Source of the DNA: Diplonema papillatum
Taxonomy: Eukaryota > Euglenozoa > Diplonemea > Diplonemida > Diplonemidae
Assembly: GCA_030068145.1 (NCBI GenBank)
Contig: JAPJBO010000071.1
Location: forward strand, 147,001-211,000
Direction of reading: 5' to 3'
DNA: 64,000 nucleotides
The notes under the pieces: generated by a model
Database searches by the model: none
Told to the model about the DNA's origin: nothing
The model's input: the letters and a program-made list of their open reading frames with translations, nothing else
Translations under genes and position numbers: made by a program
In this document: piece after piece, positions 42,248 through 58,295 of the stretch
Layout: every line of letters starts with the position of its first letter
Position numbering within the stretch: the first letter of the stretch is position 1

Positions 42248-42797
42248 CTAGCTCGTCACAGCCGGGACAGCACAGGCGAATCCGTCACGGTAGAAGGCCC
42301 CTACAACCGTGTCTGAGCAATCAGTTAAAAAACTCAGGGCGCCCGCCCTGATTGTAACTGACTCGCTAGGCAGCACTGACGTGTCTTCTTTTGAAAGGAG
42401 GGTTGGGGGGGGGGGCTTGACGGGTACGGCAGCGCACAGGGGGGCGAGGTCCCGGAATGGATGGCATTCGTATGGCGTGGCAGGATCTCCCGGGTTGAAA
42501 GTGGCCAACAGGCCTGCTTTTGAAAGAGGCTCAACCGGATCCGCGTTCACTGCTCTGCAACGAAGCCGTCATGAAAGAACGCGCTTTCCTTTCCACAGCG
42601 GCCGTGCCTCCATGAGGAAGCATTCTCAAGTATGAAACCACTGAAGTTGGCCACGTAGGAAGCTCGGATGGCCACGGGGAGTTGTAGTACTGGCAAAGCC
42701 GAAGGCAATCAGCCCCCACGGTCCAACACGTTACGGTGCGTACGATGAGATGGTCACTTTTTTCGCTCCTCACCGGTTCGCTGCATCCTAACTTCAA
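42248..42797 (-). CDS. possible coding fragment, unknown
   Basis: Two overlapping minus-strand frames with protein-like composition: 42531-42797 (SDHLIVRTVTCWTVGADCLR, LPTWPTSVVSYLRMLPHGGT) and 42248-42550 (ADPVEPLSKAGLLATFNPGD, ESVTIRAGALSFLTDCSDTV, GAFYRDGFACAVPAVTS, then stop). One frameshift would join them. No family recognised; may be a decayed mobile-element ORF. Confidence 0.3.
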
Positions 42798-42804
42798 CCC
42801 TAGT

Positions 42805-43030
42805 GACTAATGCAGGCCATCGCTACAGATATTCTGCTTTCTAACCTCAACTGCCTGCTGTCTCACAGTTGAGACAGTTTATCAACCTGGTGACTATTGC
42901 AGGCCATCGCTACAGATATTCTGCATATTCTAACCTCAACTGCCTGCTGTCTATCACAGTCGAGACAGTTTATCAACCTAGTGACTAATGCAGGCCATCG
43001 CAACAGATATTCTGCATATTCTAACTTTAA
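42805..43030 (+). repeat. ~95-bp tandem repeat, 2.5 units
   Basis: CTAACCTCAACTGCCTGCTG, GAGACAGTTTATCAACCT, GCAGGCCATCGCTACAGATA and TTCTGCATATTCTAAC repeated. The words GCAGGTCATCGCTACAGAAA and CTAACCTCAACTAACC recur at 46858-46905. Confidence 0.9.
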
Positions 43031-43216
43031 ACTGTCACGGCCTATAACCAGTATTCCGTGACCAAACTTTGACGGTATATAAACGGACTATGGACGGGAT
43101 GGACCGGCTGAAATGTATCAGTAACCCTGGCCGATGCCGCGCTGACGGCCTGGAGCTTTGGCACCTGTATGGGCAGCAGCAGAATGGATCGGTCTTCGCC
43201 CGCCGAAACCCCATAG

Positions 43217-43440
43217 AAAATACTCGAGGGACTGCCTTGTGCTCATTTCGAAGGAGGCTAGAGAGGGAGAAAACAATACAACTACAAAATGGGTCTTTTT
43301 TGTTGAACGCTTACGCCCGCCACCAAACCCAGATTTACCTGTGTTTCGTGTGGGCTACAGCACATTTACCTCCTTTAATCTATCGCGACTGGCTGTCTCC
43401 TCAAGCATTTCCTACAAAGCGGGTGCTTATACAAATAGCG
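43217..43440 (+). repeat. dispersed repeat, twin reversed at 51884-52112
   Basis: ATACTCGAGGGACTGCCTTG, GAAGGAGGCTAGAGAGGGAG, TTGAACGCTTACGCCCGCCA, AGGTGTTTCGTGTGGGC-type words and ACAAAGCGGGTGCTTAT match the reverse complement of 51884-52112 over about 220 bp. Low-level ORFs in it carry no recognisable domain. Confidence 0.8.
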
Positions 43441-43499
43441 GTACCAAGAAGACAGACAGTCACCTACTGCGGCACCATACTGAGGAGGGCCTACCGTAA

Positions 43500-44810
43500 G
43501 TAAGGTATGTGGACAATAGCCGAAACCACCAATGACCAACGACCAAGGTACCCACCGATCCTCTTACCTCGTGTAACCACCACTCTTACGACACTCAGAG
43601 CACAAAGAATATCTTCCCTTAACGACGAAGGTCACCCGGAGACTTTAAAACCCCGGAGTTTCAAGCGAACTTTCACTCTAAATAAAGGGCTTTCGGCCAC
43701 CTCCAGCCCACGGGGCACCACATTTGTGCTTCCGAAGGATCCAGGGTGTGTCGACTTCTTTTTTTCAGAGTGCAAGTTCGTTTTCGTTTGAGTGTTGAGT
43801 GATACGGGTATCAGGGAAAGCCTGCTACACGGGAGTCAAGCTTCACGTGTTCGGCGGAACTGCAAAGCCACGGGCCTACGGGTCAAGTGGCTAACGATTT
43901 CCCGAACCAAACTGAAGCATCAAGGCGTGGCGCATCTTGGGGCTTGGCGCTCGCGCTGAACACAAGCTCGTCGAGACCGTCAGCCACAGGGCAGAGCGGA
44001 CGGGTTTGTGGCACTGTGCTGCCTCCGACTCTAGCTTTGCAAGCTGTGGTTGACCGCCACGTTCCTGGAGGGGGCCTTTTTCTTCTTCTTCTTTTGTTTG
44101 AGTGATTGAACCAGGGGGTGTGTTCAGACTTTCTGAGAGCTCTATTCCCGGTTTCTGCGCTGTCTGACCTACCACCCTCTTTTTTCGTGTGGCGTAGTGG
44201 CGCAGAGTAGTGGGAGCACGGGTGCCAGGACTTACGCTCCACGTGCGGAACGTGTGGATTTCCACACGTTATTTCTTTGGGTAAGGTGCCTTAGGGGACT
44301 GGTCCCAATGTGAAATGTGCCCTTCGGGGACAAGTCCCACTTGGAAATTGTTACCTTGATTTTTGTCAGGGAAATGCACTCAGCAAATTTTGAGCAAATT
44401 TTGGAAATTTTCATTTTTTCCAGATTTTTACCATTTTTGCCGATTTTTCCAGATTTCGGCCATTTTTGGCACCGCATGACACTGTTTAGCAGCGGCTGCC
44501 AAACATCCCGTGACACCGCGCAAGGTGGTAAAACGCTCTGTTGTTTTCTTTTCGATTGCTTTTGATGGGGCATGCAGGCCTGATATGCAAGAATGGAAAA
44601 GAGACGGGGGGGGAAGGAAAAGGTTTGTGCCCTCGGTGCATGCGATGATGCCGGTCGGACCCACGAAGACAGTGAGGCACCAAGCGCACGCGTGAACGCG
44701 ACCATCAAGACGAGCGGAACACGACACTTCGCGTGCGAAGAAATAACCGAGAAGGCCGGCGATGCAGTATTGCACAGAACTTTTTCCATTCTTTCTAGAC
44801 TCTATCAGAA
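43500..44810. other. no gene; short dispersed motifs
   Basis: 43635-43705 is a reversed copy of the TCTCCGG motif; 44280-44345 repeats GGTCCCAATGTGAAATGTGCCC (also 15657-15680). From 44350 to 44470 the sequence is AT-rich with GATTTTT/CATTTTT runs. No coding call. Confidence 0.5.
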
Positions 44811-44822
44811 CTGCTGCCACAG

Positions 44823-45240
44823 CGCAAAGCCCATTGATATTAGGACTAGCCTGTGGCTCCGGCACGACTGCCCTGCGGGAATCAAGGCACTCGTCCCTTC
44901 CGTGCGGTCGCCACACCGCAAAGCTCGTTAGTATTTTTAAGACGAGCCTATGGCTCGGAGCACGACTGCCCTGCGGGAATCAAGGCACTCGTCCACGCGC
45001 AAAGTCCATTGATACTAGGACGAGTCTGTGGCTTGGAGCGCAGCTGCCCTGCGGGAATCAAGGCGCTTGTCCACGCGCAAAGTCCATTGATACTAGGACG
45101 AGTCTGTGGCTTGGAGCGCAGCTGTCCTGCGGGGATCAAGGCACTCGTCCACGCGCAAAGTCCATTGATACTAAGACGAGTCTGTGGCTTGGAGCGCAGC
45201 TGCCCTGCGGGAATCAAGGCACTCGTCCCTTTCGTTGATA
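44823..45240 (+). repeat. 78-bp tandem repeat, about five units
   Basis: CGCAAAGTCCATTGATACTA, GGACGAGTCTGTGGCTTGGA, GCGCAGCTGCCCTGCGGGAA, TCAAGGCACTCGTCCACG. Period 78 keeps frames open on both strands; differences between units are not biased to synonymous sites. Confidence 0.9.
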
Positions 45241-45482
45241 TTATGACGAGCCTGTCGCACGGAGCACGACAATCCCCTGCCACTCGTCCATGCGCACAGA
45301 GTACCCAGATGAAGCACGAAGGCAGTACACCGAGAGCGACCCTTCATCAGGGTACGACGTGTGTTTGCAACAAGCGGCATTGTAAGACCCAAACCACTTG
45401 TCCGTCGGCCGCACAACGAAGCTCTATCGGTACTGGGGACTAACCTTTGGCTCGGAGATGAAGCACGAAGGCAACGCTACCC

Positions 45483-51780
<6,298 letters not shown>

Positions 51781-51883
51781 TGTTTTTTTTTTTTTTTTTT
51801 TTGTTTTTTTTTGTTGATAAGACAAAGAGGGAACAAAGAGGGGATTGTTTTTGCGCCTGCGTATGTTTTTTTTTTTTTTTTTT

Positions 51884-52112
51884 TTGTATAAGCACCTGCT
51901 TTGTAGGAAATACTTGAGGAGGCTGCCAGCTGCAAAAGACCAAAGGAGGTAAATGTGCTGTAGCCCACGAAACACAGGTGAATCTGGGTTTAGTGGCGGG
52001 CGTAAGCGTTCAACAAGCGTTCAACAAAAAAAGACCCACTTTGTAGTTGTATTGTTTCTCCCCCTCTAGCCTCCTTCGAAGTAAGCACAAGGCAGCCCCT
52101 CGAGTATTTTCC
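51884..52112 (-). repeat. dispersed repeat, twin of 43217-43440
   Basis: AAGCACCTGCTTTGTAGGAA, CCCACGAAACACAGGTG and GGCGGGCGTAAGCG, reversed relative to 43217-43440. Bordered on the left by T runs (51781-51811 and 51869-51886). Confidence 0.8.
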
Positions 52113-52192
52113 TGTTGACAACTTGCGTCAGACTAGCCCACCTGGGGGGTGGTTGGTTCCTTCAGGCAGGGTCTCCCCGTCCAGAGTTTGCT

Positions 52193-53236
52193 TGGGTCCA
52201 AGATGATGGGCTATTTATTTTCTATTTCGCTCTCTTTGTCATACTTTCATTTTATTGATATGCGTCCTCCCTCGCTCTTACGTATTATTTCTTGTGTTAA
52301 CGATGCATTGTTGGTACTAAAAATTAGTAGCTGGCAGCGTACTACATGAAACTTACCAAAGCAGGTGAGTTCTGCTAGTGCGCGCAAACAAAAGAAAGCG
52401 CCATACTAATCTTTTACATAAGCGCCAGCTTGAAAGGGAATGCTCGACGATGCTGCCCGACAAAGAACAGAAGGGATCCCAAGTGCTGTAACTACCGAAT
52501 CGCGTGTTGAACGGACGTGAGGTCATGCGGGTCTACCCCTACACGACAAATCACACAAACAAGCAACACACGGTGGTGTAAGCGAAGAACAAAAGAAGGG
52601 GTCGGTTCGGTCAATTTGAGGTGGATGCCGACGTGCGTGGATTGGCAGTCGACTGATGTGGTGCCATTTACAGGGTTCCTAGTAGTCCCCAGTTCTAGTG
52701 CCCAGCTCAGGAGGTGTCATCGTTTGCTGTTGTGCCATCGACAGCAGGTGTTACGTGCCTACTCGCTTGTACAAGTCTACAGCACCCCTCGAATTGCATG
52801 GAGAGCAGAAGTTGCGTTCCAACCTTTCCAGACATCTCTAGCTAGAACCTTGACTCCTTCCCACTCGTCCCTCGTCCTCTTCCTCTACACGGGGGCACAG
52901 GCAGCAGGCTGAAGGCTGATGATGCTGCAGACGAAGACGCAGACGCCCGCACGCCCTGCAGACAACACGGGGCTAGCTACGTGTCTGCAGACCATTTCCT
53001 TTCAAAGCTGGCGCGTATGTAAAAAAATAGTATGGTGCGTTCTTTTGTTTGCGCGCACTAGCAGAACTCACCTGCTTTGGTAAGTTTCATGTAGTACGCT
53101 GCCAGCTACTAATTTTTAGTACCAACAATGCAAGAAATAATACGTAAGAGTGAGGGAGGACGCATATCAATAAAATGAAAGTATGACAAAGAGAGCGAAG
53201 TAGAAAATAAATAGCCCATCATCTTGGACCGATTTT
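52193..53236. mobile_element. foldback-like element with ~245-bp inverted repeats
   Basis: 52193-52440 (GTCCAAGATGATGGGCTATT, TTTTATTGATATGCGTCCTC, CAGCGTACTACATGAAACTT, GCGCGCAAACAAAAGAAAGC) is mirrored almost exactly at 52985-53236, with a few substitutions. The 540-bp interior holds a reversed Rep-A piece (to 52592) and unassigned sequence. Part of the arm recurs at 58843-58905 (ACGCTGCCAACTACTAATTT). No transposase is inside, so any movement would be non-autonomous. No clear target duplication was seen. Confidence 0.7.
52411..52592 (-). repeat. Rep-A copy 5, reversed
   Basis: TTTTACATAAGCGCCAGCTT, GTGAGGTCATGCGGGTCTAC and CACGGTGGTGTAAGCGAAGA: reverse complement of the right two thirds of Rep-A, overlapping the left arm of the inverted-repeat element. 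Confidence 0.85.
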
Positions 53237-53239
53237 CGG

Positions 53240-54125
53240 AAATCTGCAGACGCAGACAGACGACCGAGCCGTCACCACTCGTGGCCACCCGGGCTTAGGG
53301 CGGTGCAGGAGGCTGAGTTGCTGAAGCATCTTTGTGAGCACGTTGTGAACGGAAGTCGGGCGCCAAGACAGAACACGAAATCAGGCACTCCGGCTGATAC
53401 TGGTGCCACCAAGACCCAGGCTAGCCCAGCCGTAAACCAGCTGGCAGGCCGTCAGCCGTCTGCGTCTGCGTCGGCAGTTTTCCGAAAGTCGGCTGCAGAC
53501 GCGTCTGCAGGCAAACGCTGGGATAACCAAGTGCGTCTGCAGACGATTCTACAGTCGGGAGTCTGCCGAACCGACAATTTTCTCTTCTAGCAAATTATGT
53601 GGTCCGTTAGCGCACTGCAGAAGGAAGGTTGGAACCACAAGGACAGAACACCAAATCAGACACACGGTGCAGCGTCGCCATCGAACGCGCTTTCCGTCGA
53701 AAACAACAACAAAAAGAAAAAAGAAAACGCGGACCGTTCCTCGAGAGAGGAGCGGCTGGAAAGAAAAAGAAATGAGGTGGGCTCGGGAGGGAGGAAACTT
53801 TTTAGTAGTAAAAAAGGTGGAGGCACTAGGGGAAGGGGGGGGGTTAAGAAAACTGGTGAGTCAAAACCCGTACGGGCGTCGGGGGGGAGAAAGGGGAGGA
53901 AGGGGGGGGGTCGGAAGCGGGACGACGAGAGCCAACGGTATCGTTCTTGCTCACCGAGAATCGGTGAGAAGAACCCTGAGGAAGAGCTGCTCTAGGCGCG
54001 TGGCCGTAGCTTCGCACTTTGCCCCGGCGTTCGCATCTCAAAACGCTTTCCACCCGCCAACCCCGCCGCCCCCCTCCTTTACCCGAATGCAGCCACCACG
54101 CATTCTTTTCCCGGTCGGTACACGC
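53240..54125. other. no gene supported
   Basis: Repeated words built on GTCTGCAGAC (52960-53560) and a purine-rich stretch (53700-53920). The ORFs at 53303-53590 and 53597-53995 are low-complexity (Ala/Ser; Lys/Arg/Gly) with no splice or family support. Confidence 0.4.
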
Positions 54126-54129
54126 TCAC

Positions 54130-54262
54130 GAAAGAGATATGATAGACGACATCTGCTAGAGGAGGCGCAGGGGGCCCGTCTCTCCGGAGAGGTTCCGGTC
54201 CCCTCACCACACTCTCCCTCCCCGCTGCGGCGGGCGCAAGTCGTTTCGTCGGCGGCTGGCTC
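54130..54262 (-). mobile_element. non-LTR 3' end fragment, diverged
   Basis: GTCTCTCCGGAGAGGTTCCG, CTGCGGCGGGCGCAAGTCG and neighbouring words match the 3' block at 23040/34253 with more divergence. Confidence 0.5.
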
Positions 54263-54580
54263 GTTGGGAAAGAGATGATACAGTTTGGAACGAGCGACAT
54301 AACGGTCAAGGGAGAAACATTTCCGGAGTCAAGGGGTCTTGCACAGATGAAACAAAACTACGGGTGCCGGCAGCTACTGATCAACGATCAACGACGGCAG
54401 TTCGTGTTCTTCTTCATGCTATCTGGGTTGGGTCGTCATACTTCATCCTGCGCGGCCTTTGTTCCGGGAATGTTGAACCCCTTCAGCACGACCGCAACTA
54501 CTTAAAAAAGCTAAACATGGACGAGGGGGAGGGGTAGCGTGACGGGGCGATGGCATGGTCGGGGCAAAGGATGGCGGTTC

Positions 54581-56090
54581 TTACTGCATCTCAACCATGC
54601 CGTCCGGGATGACGAGCGTCTTCGGCTTCTCCCACGTGAAACCCTTCTCGGATGTTCTACCGAAGTGACCCATGGCCGCGGTCTCGAAATAGATGGGGCG
54701 TCGGAGGTCCAGCTCCTTGATGACGTGGAACGGTCGCAGGTCGAAGTTCTTCAGGACAACCTGTCGTGTGGAATCGTAGTATGAGAACGGAAACCTTGCA
54801 AACGCATCAGAATCGAAGGAGCAACTACAGCTTTACTTGATTGATCTGGGTGCCGGCACACTGGAATGGCGGGACTGGCTTTCACATGAAGTGCGCCACA
54901 AGAACTTTGAAAACAAAAGCAAGTCGGGATTTTCTTCTGATAGAGGGAGAGCAATACCTTGAGGAGGCTCTCGTCGGTGTACTTGCCGGTACCGTAGGTC
55001 TCGACGTGGATGGAGAGGGGTTCGGCAACACCGATGGCGTACGCAACCTGGACAAGGCATCGGTGAGCCAGCTTCTGGGCAACGATCGACTTCGCGATCC
55101 AACGGGCGGCGTAGCAAGCAGATCTGTCGACCTTGGTAGGGTCCTTACCAGAGAAGGCACCTCCACCGTGGGCACCCCATCCGCCGTACGTGTCGACAAT
55201 GATCTTTCGGCCGGTCAGACCAGCGTCACCCTGCGGGCCTCCGATGATGAACTTGCCAGAGGGGTTCAGGTGGTAAATCGTCTGTGTGGGTTTGTTGTTA
55301 AGATGAGAAAGATGAAAACACAACACGCACACTCAAAGTTTCAGTATTTTCGTCACCCATTCACAGAGAATTGGGTGGACCAACCCGAGTAGAGGTGAAG
55401 CTAGTGGCATACCTTGTCGTCGAGGTACTTGGCAGGGATGACCTCCAAGATGAGGGCCTTCAGGTCGTCCTGCACCTGCTTCTGGGTGACGACGGCGTCG
55501 TGCTGGGAGGAGATCAGGACGCAGTGGACGCGGAGAGGAGTCAAGAACTTCTTCGGGCCGTCAGCAACCTCGTACTCAACAGTCACCTGCGTCTTGGCAT
55601 CCGGGCGAGCCCATGCAAGGGTGCCGTTGTTCCTCTTCTCGGAGTGCTTCTGTGCGAGCTGCCTGGCAAGCTCGTAGCTGAGCGGCATCAGCTGCTCAGT
55701 CTCGTCAGTGGCGTACCCGAACATGAGACCCTGGTCTCCAGCTCCAAGGTTCTCCTCGTCCCCGTACTGCGTGCACTGCGCAATGTCCGGCGACTGCTGC
55801 TCAATCGCAACCAACACGTTGCAAGTCTTGTAGTCGAATCCCTTGTTCGAGTCGTCGTACCCGATCTTCTTCACGCACTCGCGGAGCACCGTCTGGTAGT
55901 CAACAACCGCCTTCGTCGTGATCTCACCGAACACCATCACCATTCCGGTCTTGCAGCACGACTCGCAAGCAACCTTCGACATGGGGTCCTGCGTAAGGCA
56001 CGCGTCGAGCACAGAGTCAGAGAACTGATCGCACATCTTGTCAGGGTGACCCTCGGTCACGTGCTCCGACGAGAACATGAATTTCGGCAT
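54581..56090 (-). CDS. metK: S-adenosylmethionine synthetase (methionine adenosyltransferase)
   Basis: Makes S-adenosylmethionine from methionine and ATP, the methyl donor for nearly all cellular methylation and a polyamine precursor; cytosolic homo-oligomer. Three exons, all joins phase 0: 55413-56090, 54958-55281, 54581-54760, with donors AAG/GTATGC and AAG/GTATTG and acceptors CACACAG and ACGACAG. The product is 393 residues, the normal length. Signatures: [10 protein letters not shown] (13-22, ATP-binding His), [15 protein letters not shown] (116-130), [14 protein letters not shown] (240-253), the Gly-rich [16 protein letters not shown] (265-280), and near the end [16 protein letters not shown] start at 56090 because [18 protein letters not shown] is the conserved N-terminus; the open frame upstream to 56183 includes a Lys tract from the T15 run just before the start and is leader. 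It looks fully functional. Confidence 0.97.
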
Positions 56091-56094
56091 TTTG

Positions 56095-57285
56095 AAAGTG
56101 TTTTTGCTTTTTTTTTTTTTTTGATAAAAGTTAGGTGTGAGTGATACCTGAAAAGATGCGATGGCAGTGAATGCCGCAAGCATGCGTCACCTGTGCACGT
56201 GATCGCCAGCCTGAGGCTCTTCGGCAAAAGAACAAGGAGGCCCGTCAGGTGTATTCCGACGGAGGCTGGAGGAGATACGATACAACTAAGAAATGGTGTG
56301 AATTATACGCCCGGCGCCAACCCATGGCATGGGCTGCGGCAGATTACCTCCTCTCTGAGATTAGGACGGAGCACTAATACCTGTCGACTGGCCGTCGGGG
56401 CGCTCCTTCTCCCACACGGAATGATAGTTCTCTCCATTCTTGTGAGCACCCTACACTCTCAGAAAGGAGTCGACCTGAGCATCTTTCGCACGGCAAGTTT
56501 CTGTTTCCTTTTTCCCTCACTTGGGACGCTCCTTCTGGTGGTGATGGGTGGTTGCCGTAGTAACTTGGAAAACGAGGGGCACGGGACGAAAACGGAAACT
56601 TCGACAGATTGGTTTGCTTTGAGGTGAACTCAGAGAGCTATTCACACGTTTCGAGGGGTTGTAGTTGGACAGGACGCGGTGCGCAGGCATCGCAAGATGG
56701 GAACGCGAAGGTGCCGTGCCCACCACCGCGCAAGACGCAGAAATTGCGATGAATGAAAGCAAAGGAGAATCGCCGGGCCCCAATGTCATGAAGATGCATC
56801 GGGGAACAGCGACAGCCCCGCCCGGCACGCGACAGGGAACTCCCAGGGTGAGGCAAATCGTACATGTGTGCAGAGGTGCAACAGGTCAGTATACTGCGCG
56901 ACCACTTCTTATTGAGGTTTTGCGTCAGTGCAGTTCGTACTTGGCCCCATCACAATATGAAAGACACACCACATGATCACATGTTGTGTTACATGCCATC
57001 AACAACGTGTGAAATCACTTTTTATGCTTCCATAACAAGCGGGGGTCGTGTGGAACGGTGTTTACGTGGTTCCGCAACCGCTTTCCGGGTTTTTGATGCG
57101 AGACAAGCAAGGGGTGAAGTTACTGGGGTGTTAACCTTGTCTGGACATGTGTGTGGGTGTGTGGGTGTGTGTGTGTGTGTGTGTGCGTGTGTGTGTTTGG
57201 TATCTATCGGAACTATCGGAATGCTGTGATCGTGCAAGCTCACACTCTCCCACAATGTTTTCGTCTCGTGGGGAGTCATCGCAAT
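56095..57285. other. upstream region of the SAM synthetase gene, no other gene
   Basis: A T-run (56108-56122 on plus, an A tract just before the start codon on the coding strand) is followed by sequence without convincing coding potential. A (TG)n tract lies at 57147-57198. The promoter of the SAM synthetase gene must be here, but I cannot point to a specific element. Confidence 0.4.
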
Positions 57286-57288
57286 GTT

Positions 57289-57740
57289 TTACGAAGCTTC
57301 GGCAGCAAGCTCGAGTCGGATGAACATGCCCGCGTTCATCCCACTCCGCTGAGCCTGCCGGTAAAGATACTTTTGATGTGCGTAAGTTGTGTGAGCATAA
57401 CGCATTGGTGCGCTCTGGTGGCCAGGTGCTCCAATCACCCTGAGGGTACGCACACCTCCGTGGGTGTACACTCGCTCAGATGGGATGATCCCAGGATCTT
57501 GTGGATACCACGATATCGTGATTGTGGTATCTGCAGTATCCCGGACCCGTGCGTTGTACAGGTACGGTAGGCTAGGTGCCACGACCCCAGCAGCTATTCC
57601 GAGTGCTCATTTCACAAGACACCCCGCCGCCCCGAAGCGCAGTCTTCCAGTGGGCGTGCTGGTAAAGGCTCCGAGGGGGGTGGTGCAAAGAAAGCCCGCC
57701 GCGTATCGCGCCACTTTGCTCACCCTAGTCGTCATCGACT
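57289..57740 (-). pseudogene. unknown beta-rich ORF with in-frame TGA
   Basis: The minus strand reads MTTRVSKVARYAAGFLCTTP, LGAFTSTPTGRLRFGAAGCL, VK, then TGA (near 57620), then in the same frame GIAAGVVAPSLPYLYNARVR, DTADTTITISWYPQDPGIIP, SERVYTHGGVRTLRVIGAPG, MNAGMFIRLELAAEAS and a stop at 57289. The second part is clearly protein-like, with alternating hydrophobic residues. The stop may be a mutation or lie in a small unmodelled intron. I do not recognise the family. A structural protein of a mobile element or virus-like sequence is a possibility on composition only. Confidence 0.35.
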
Positions 57741-58224
57741 GCCTCGGCGTCCTCCTCGTGCGCGGATCCATCAGCGTTCGAAGCTTCTTCTGCCGCTGTG
57801 TGTGGTATTGAAGGGGTGTTTTGAGTGAGGGACGCCTGGGATAACCCTGTACAGGGGGTTAAGTCGCTTAGTTGTTTTCGTGCTGCGGTAGAGTTGCAGT
57901 ATGGTTCGAGAAGAAAGGAACCCCAGAGGTTTCGTTGACCGCACTACCCTGAACAGGGTGCCTGAGAAACAGTCGCCACACTATGGTGGGCACGCAGATT
58001 GTCCAGCAGCATCAGAACCAGCTTAAGAACGCCCAGGATGGCTAGCAAGTGTTTAGGCAATAGGTAGGCTGGCATCCCGTGAACTGGCTCCCAAGGTCAT
58101 GTCGCTCATCGTCAAGCTCAGACTCAACTATTCACACAGAGAACGAAGAATTCATCGTCAAAAAGTCCAGACTCAACTATTCAAAGCCGTGACACCTTTT
58201 CTATATGTACGTACGTAGCGTTGG

Positions 58225-58295
58225 CACTCTTACAGGTTCGTTCCCTCGTAGCTCGCCGGGAACGGGCACTCCAGTGAAACTGGGTATGTTACCGT
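58225..58295 (+). repeat. 70-bp dispersed repeat (twin at 62275)
   Basis: GTAGCGTTGGCACTCTTACA, GGTTCGTTCCCTCGTAGCTC, GCCGGGAACGGGCACTCCAG, TGAAACTGGGTATG are identical at 62260-62332. Preceded in both by (C/G)TGACACCTTTT(C/A)TATATGTACG. Confidence 0.9.

Noticed and set aside
57147-57198. Thr/His- or Cys/Val-rich ORFs
   Set aside because: Short TG microsatellite only.
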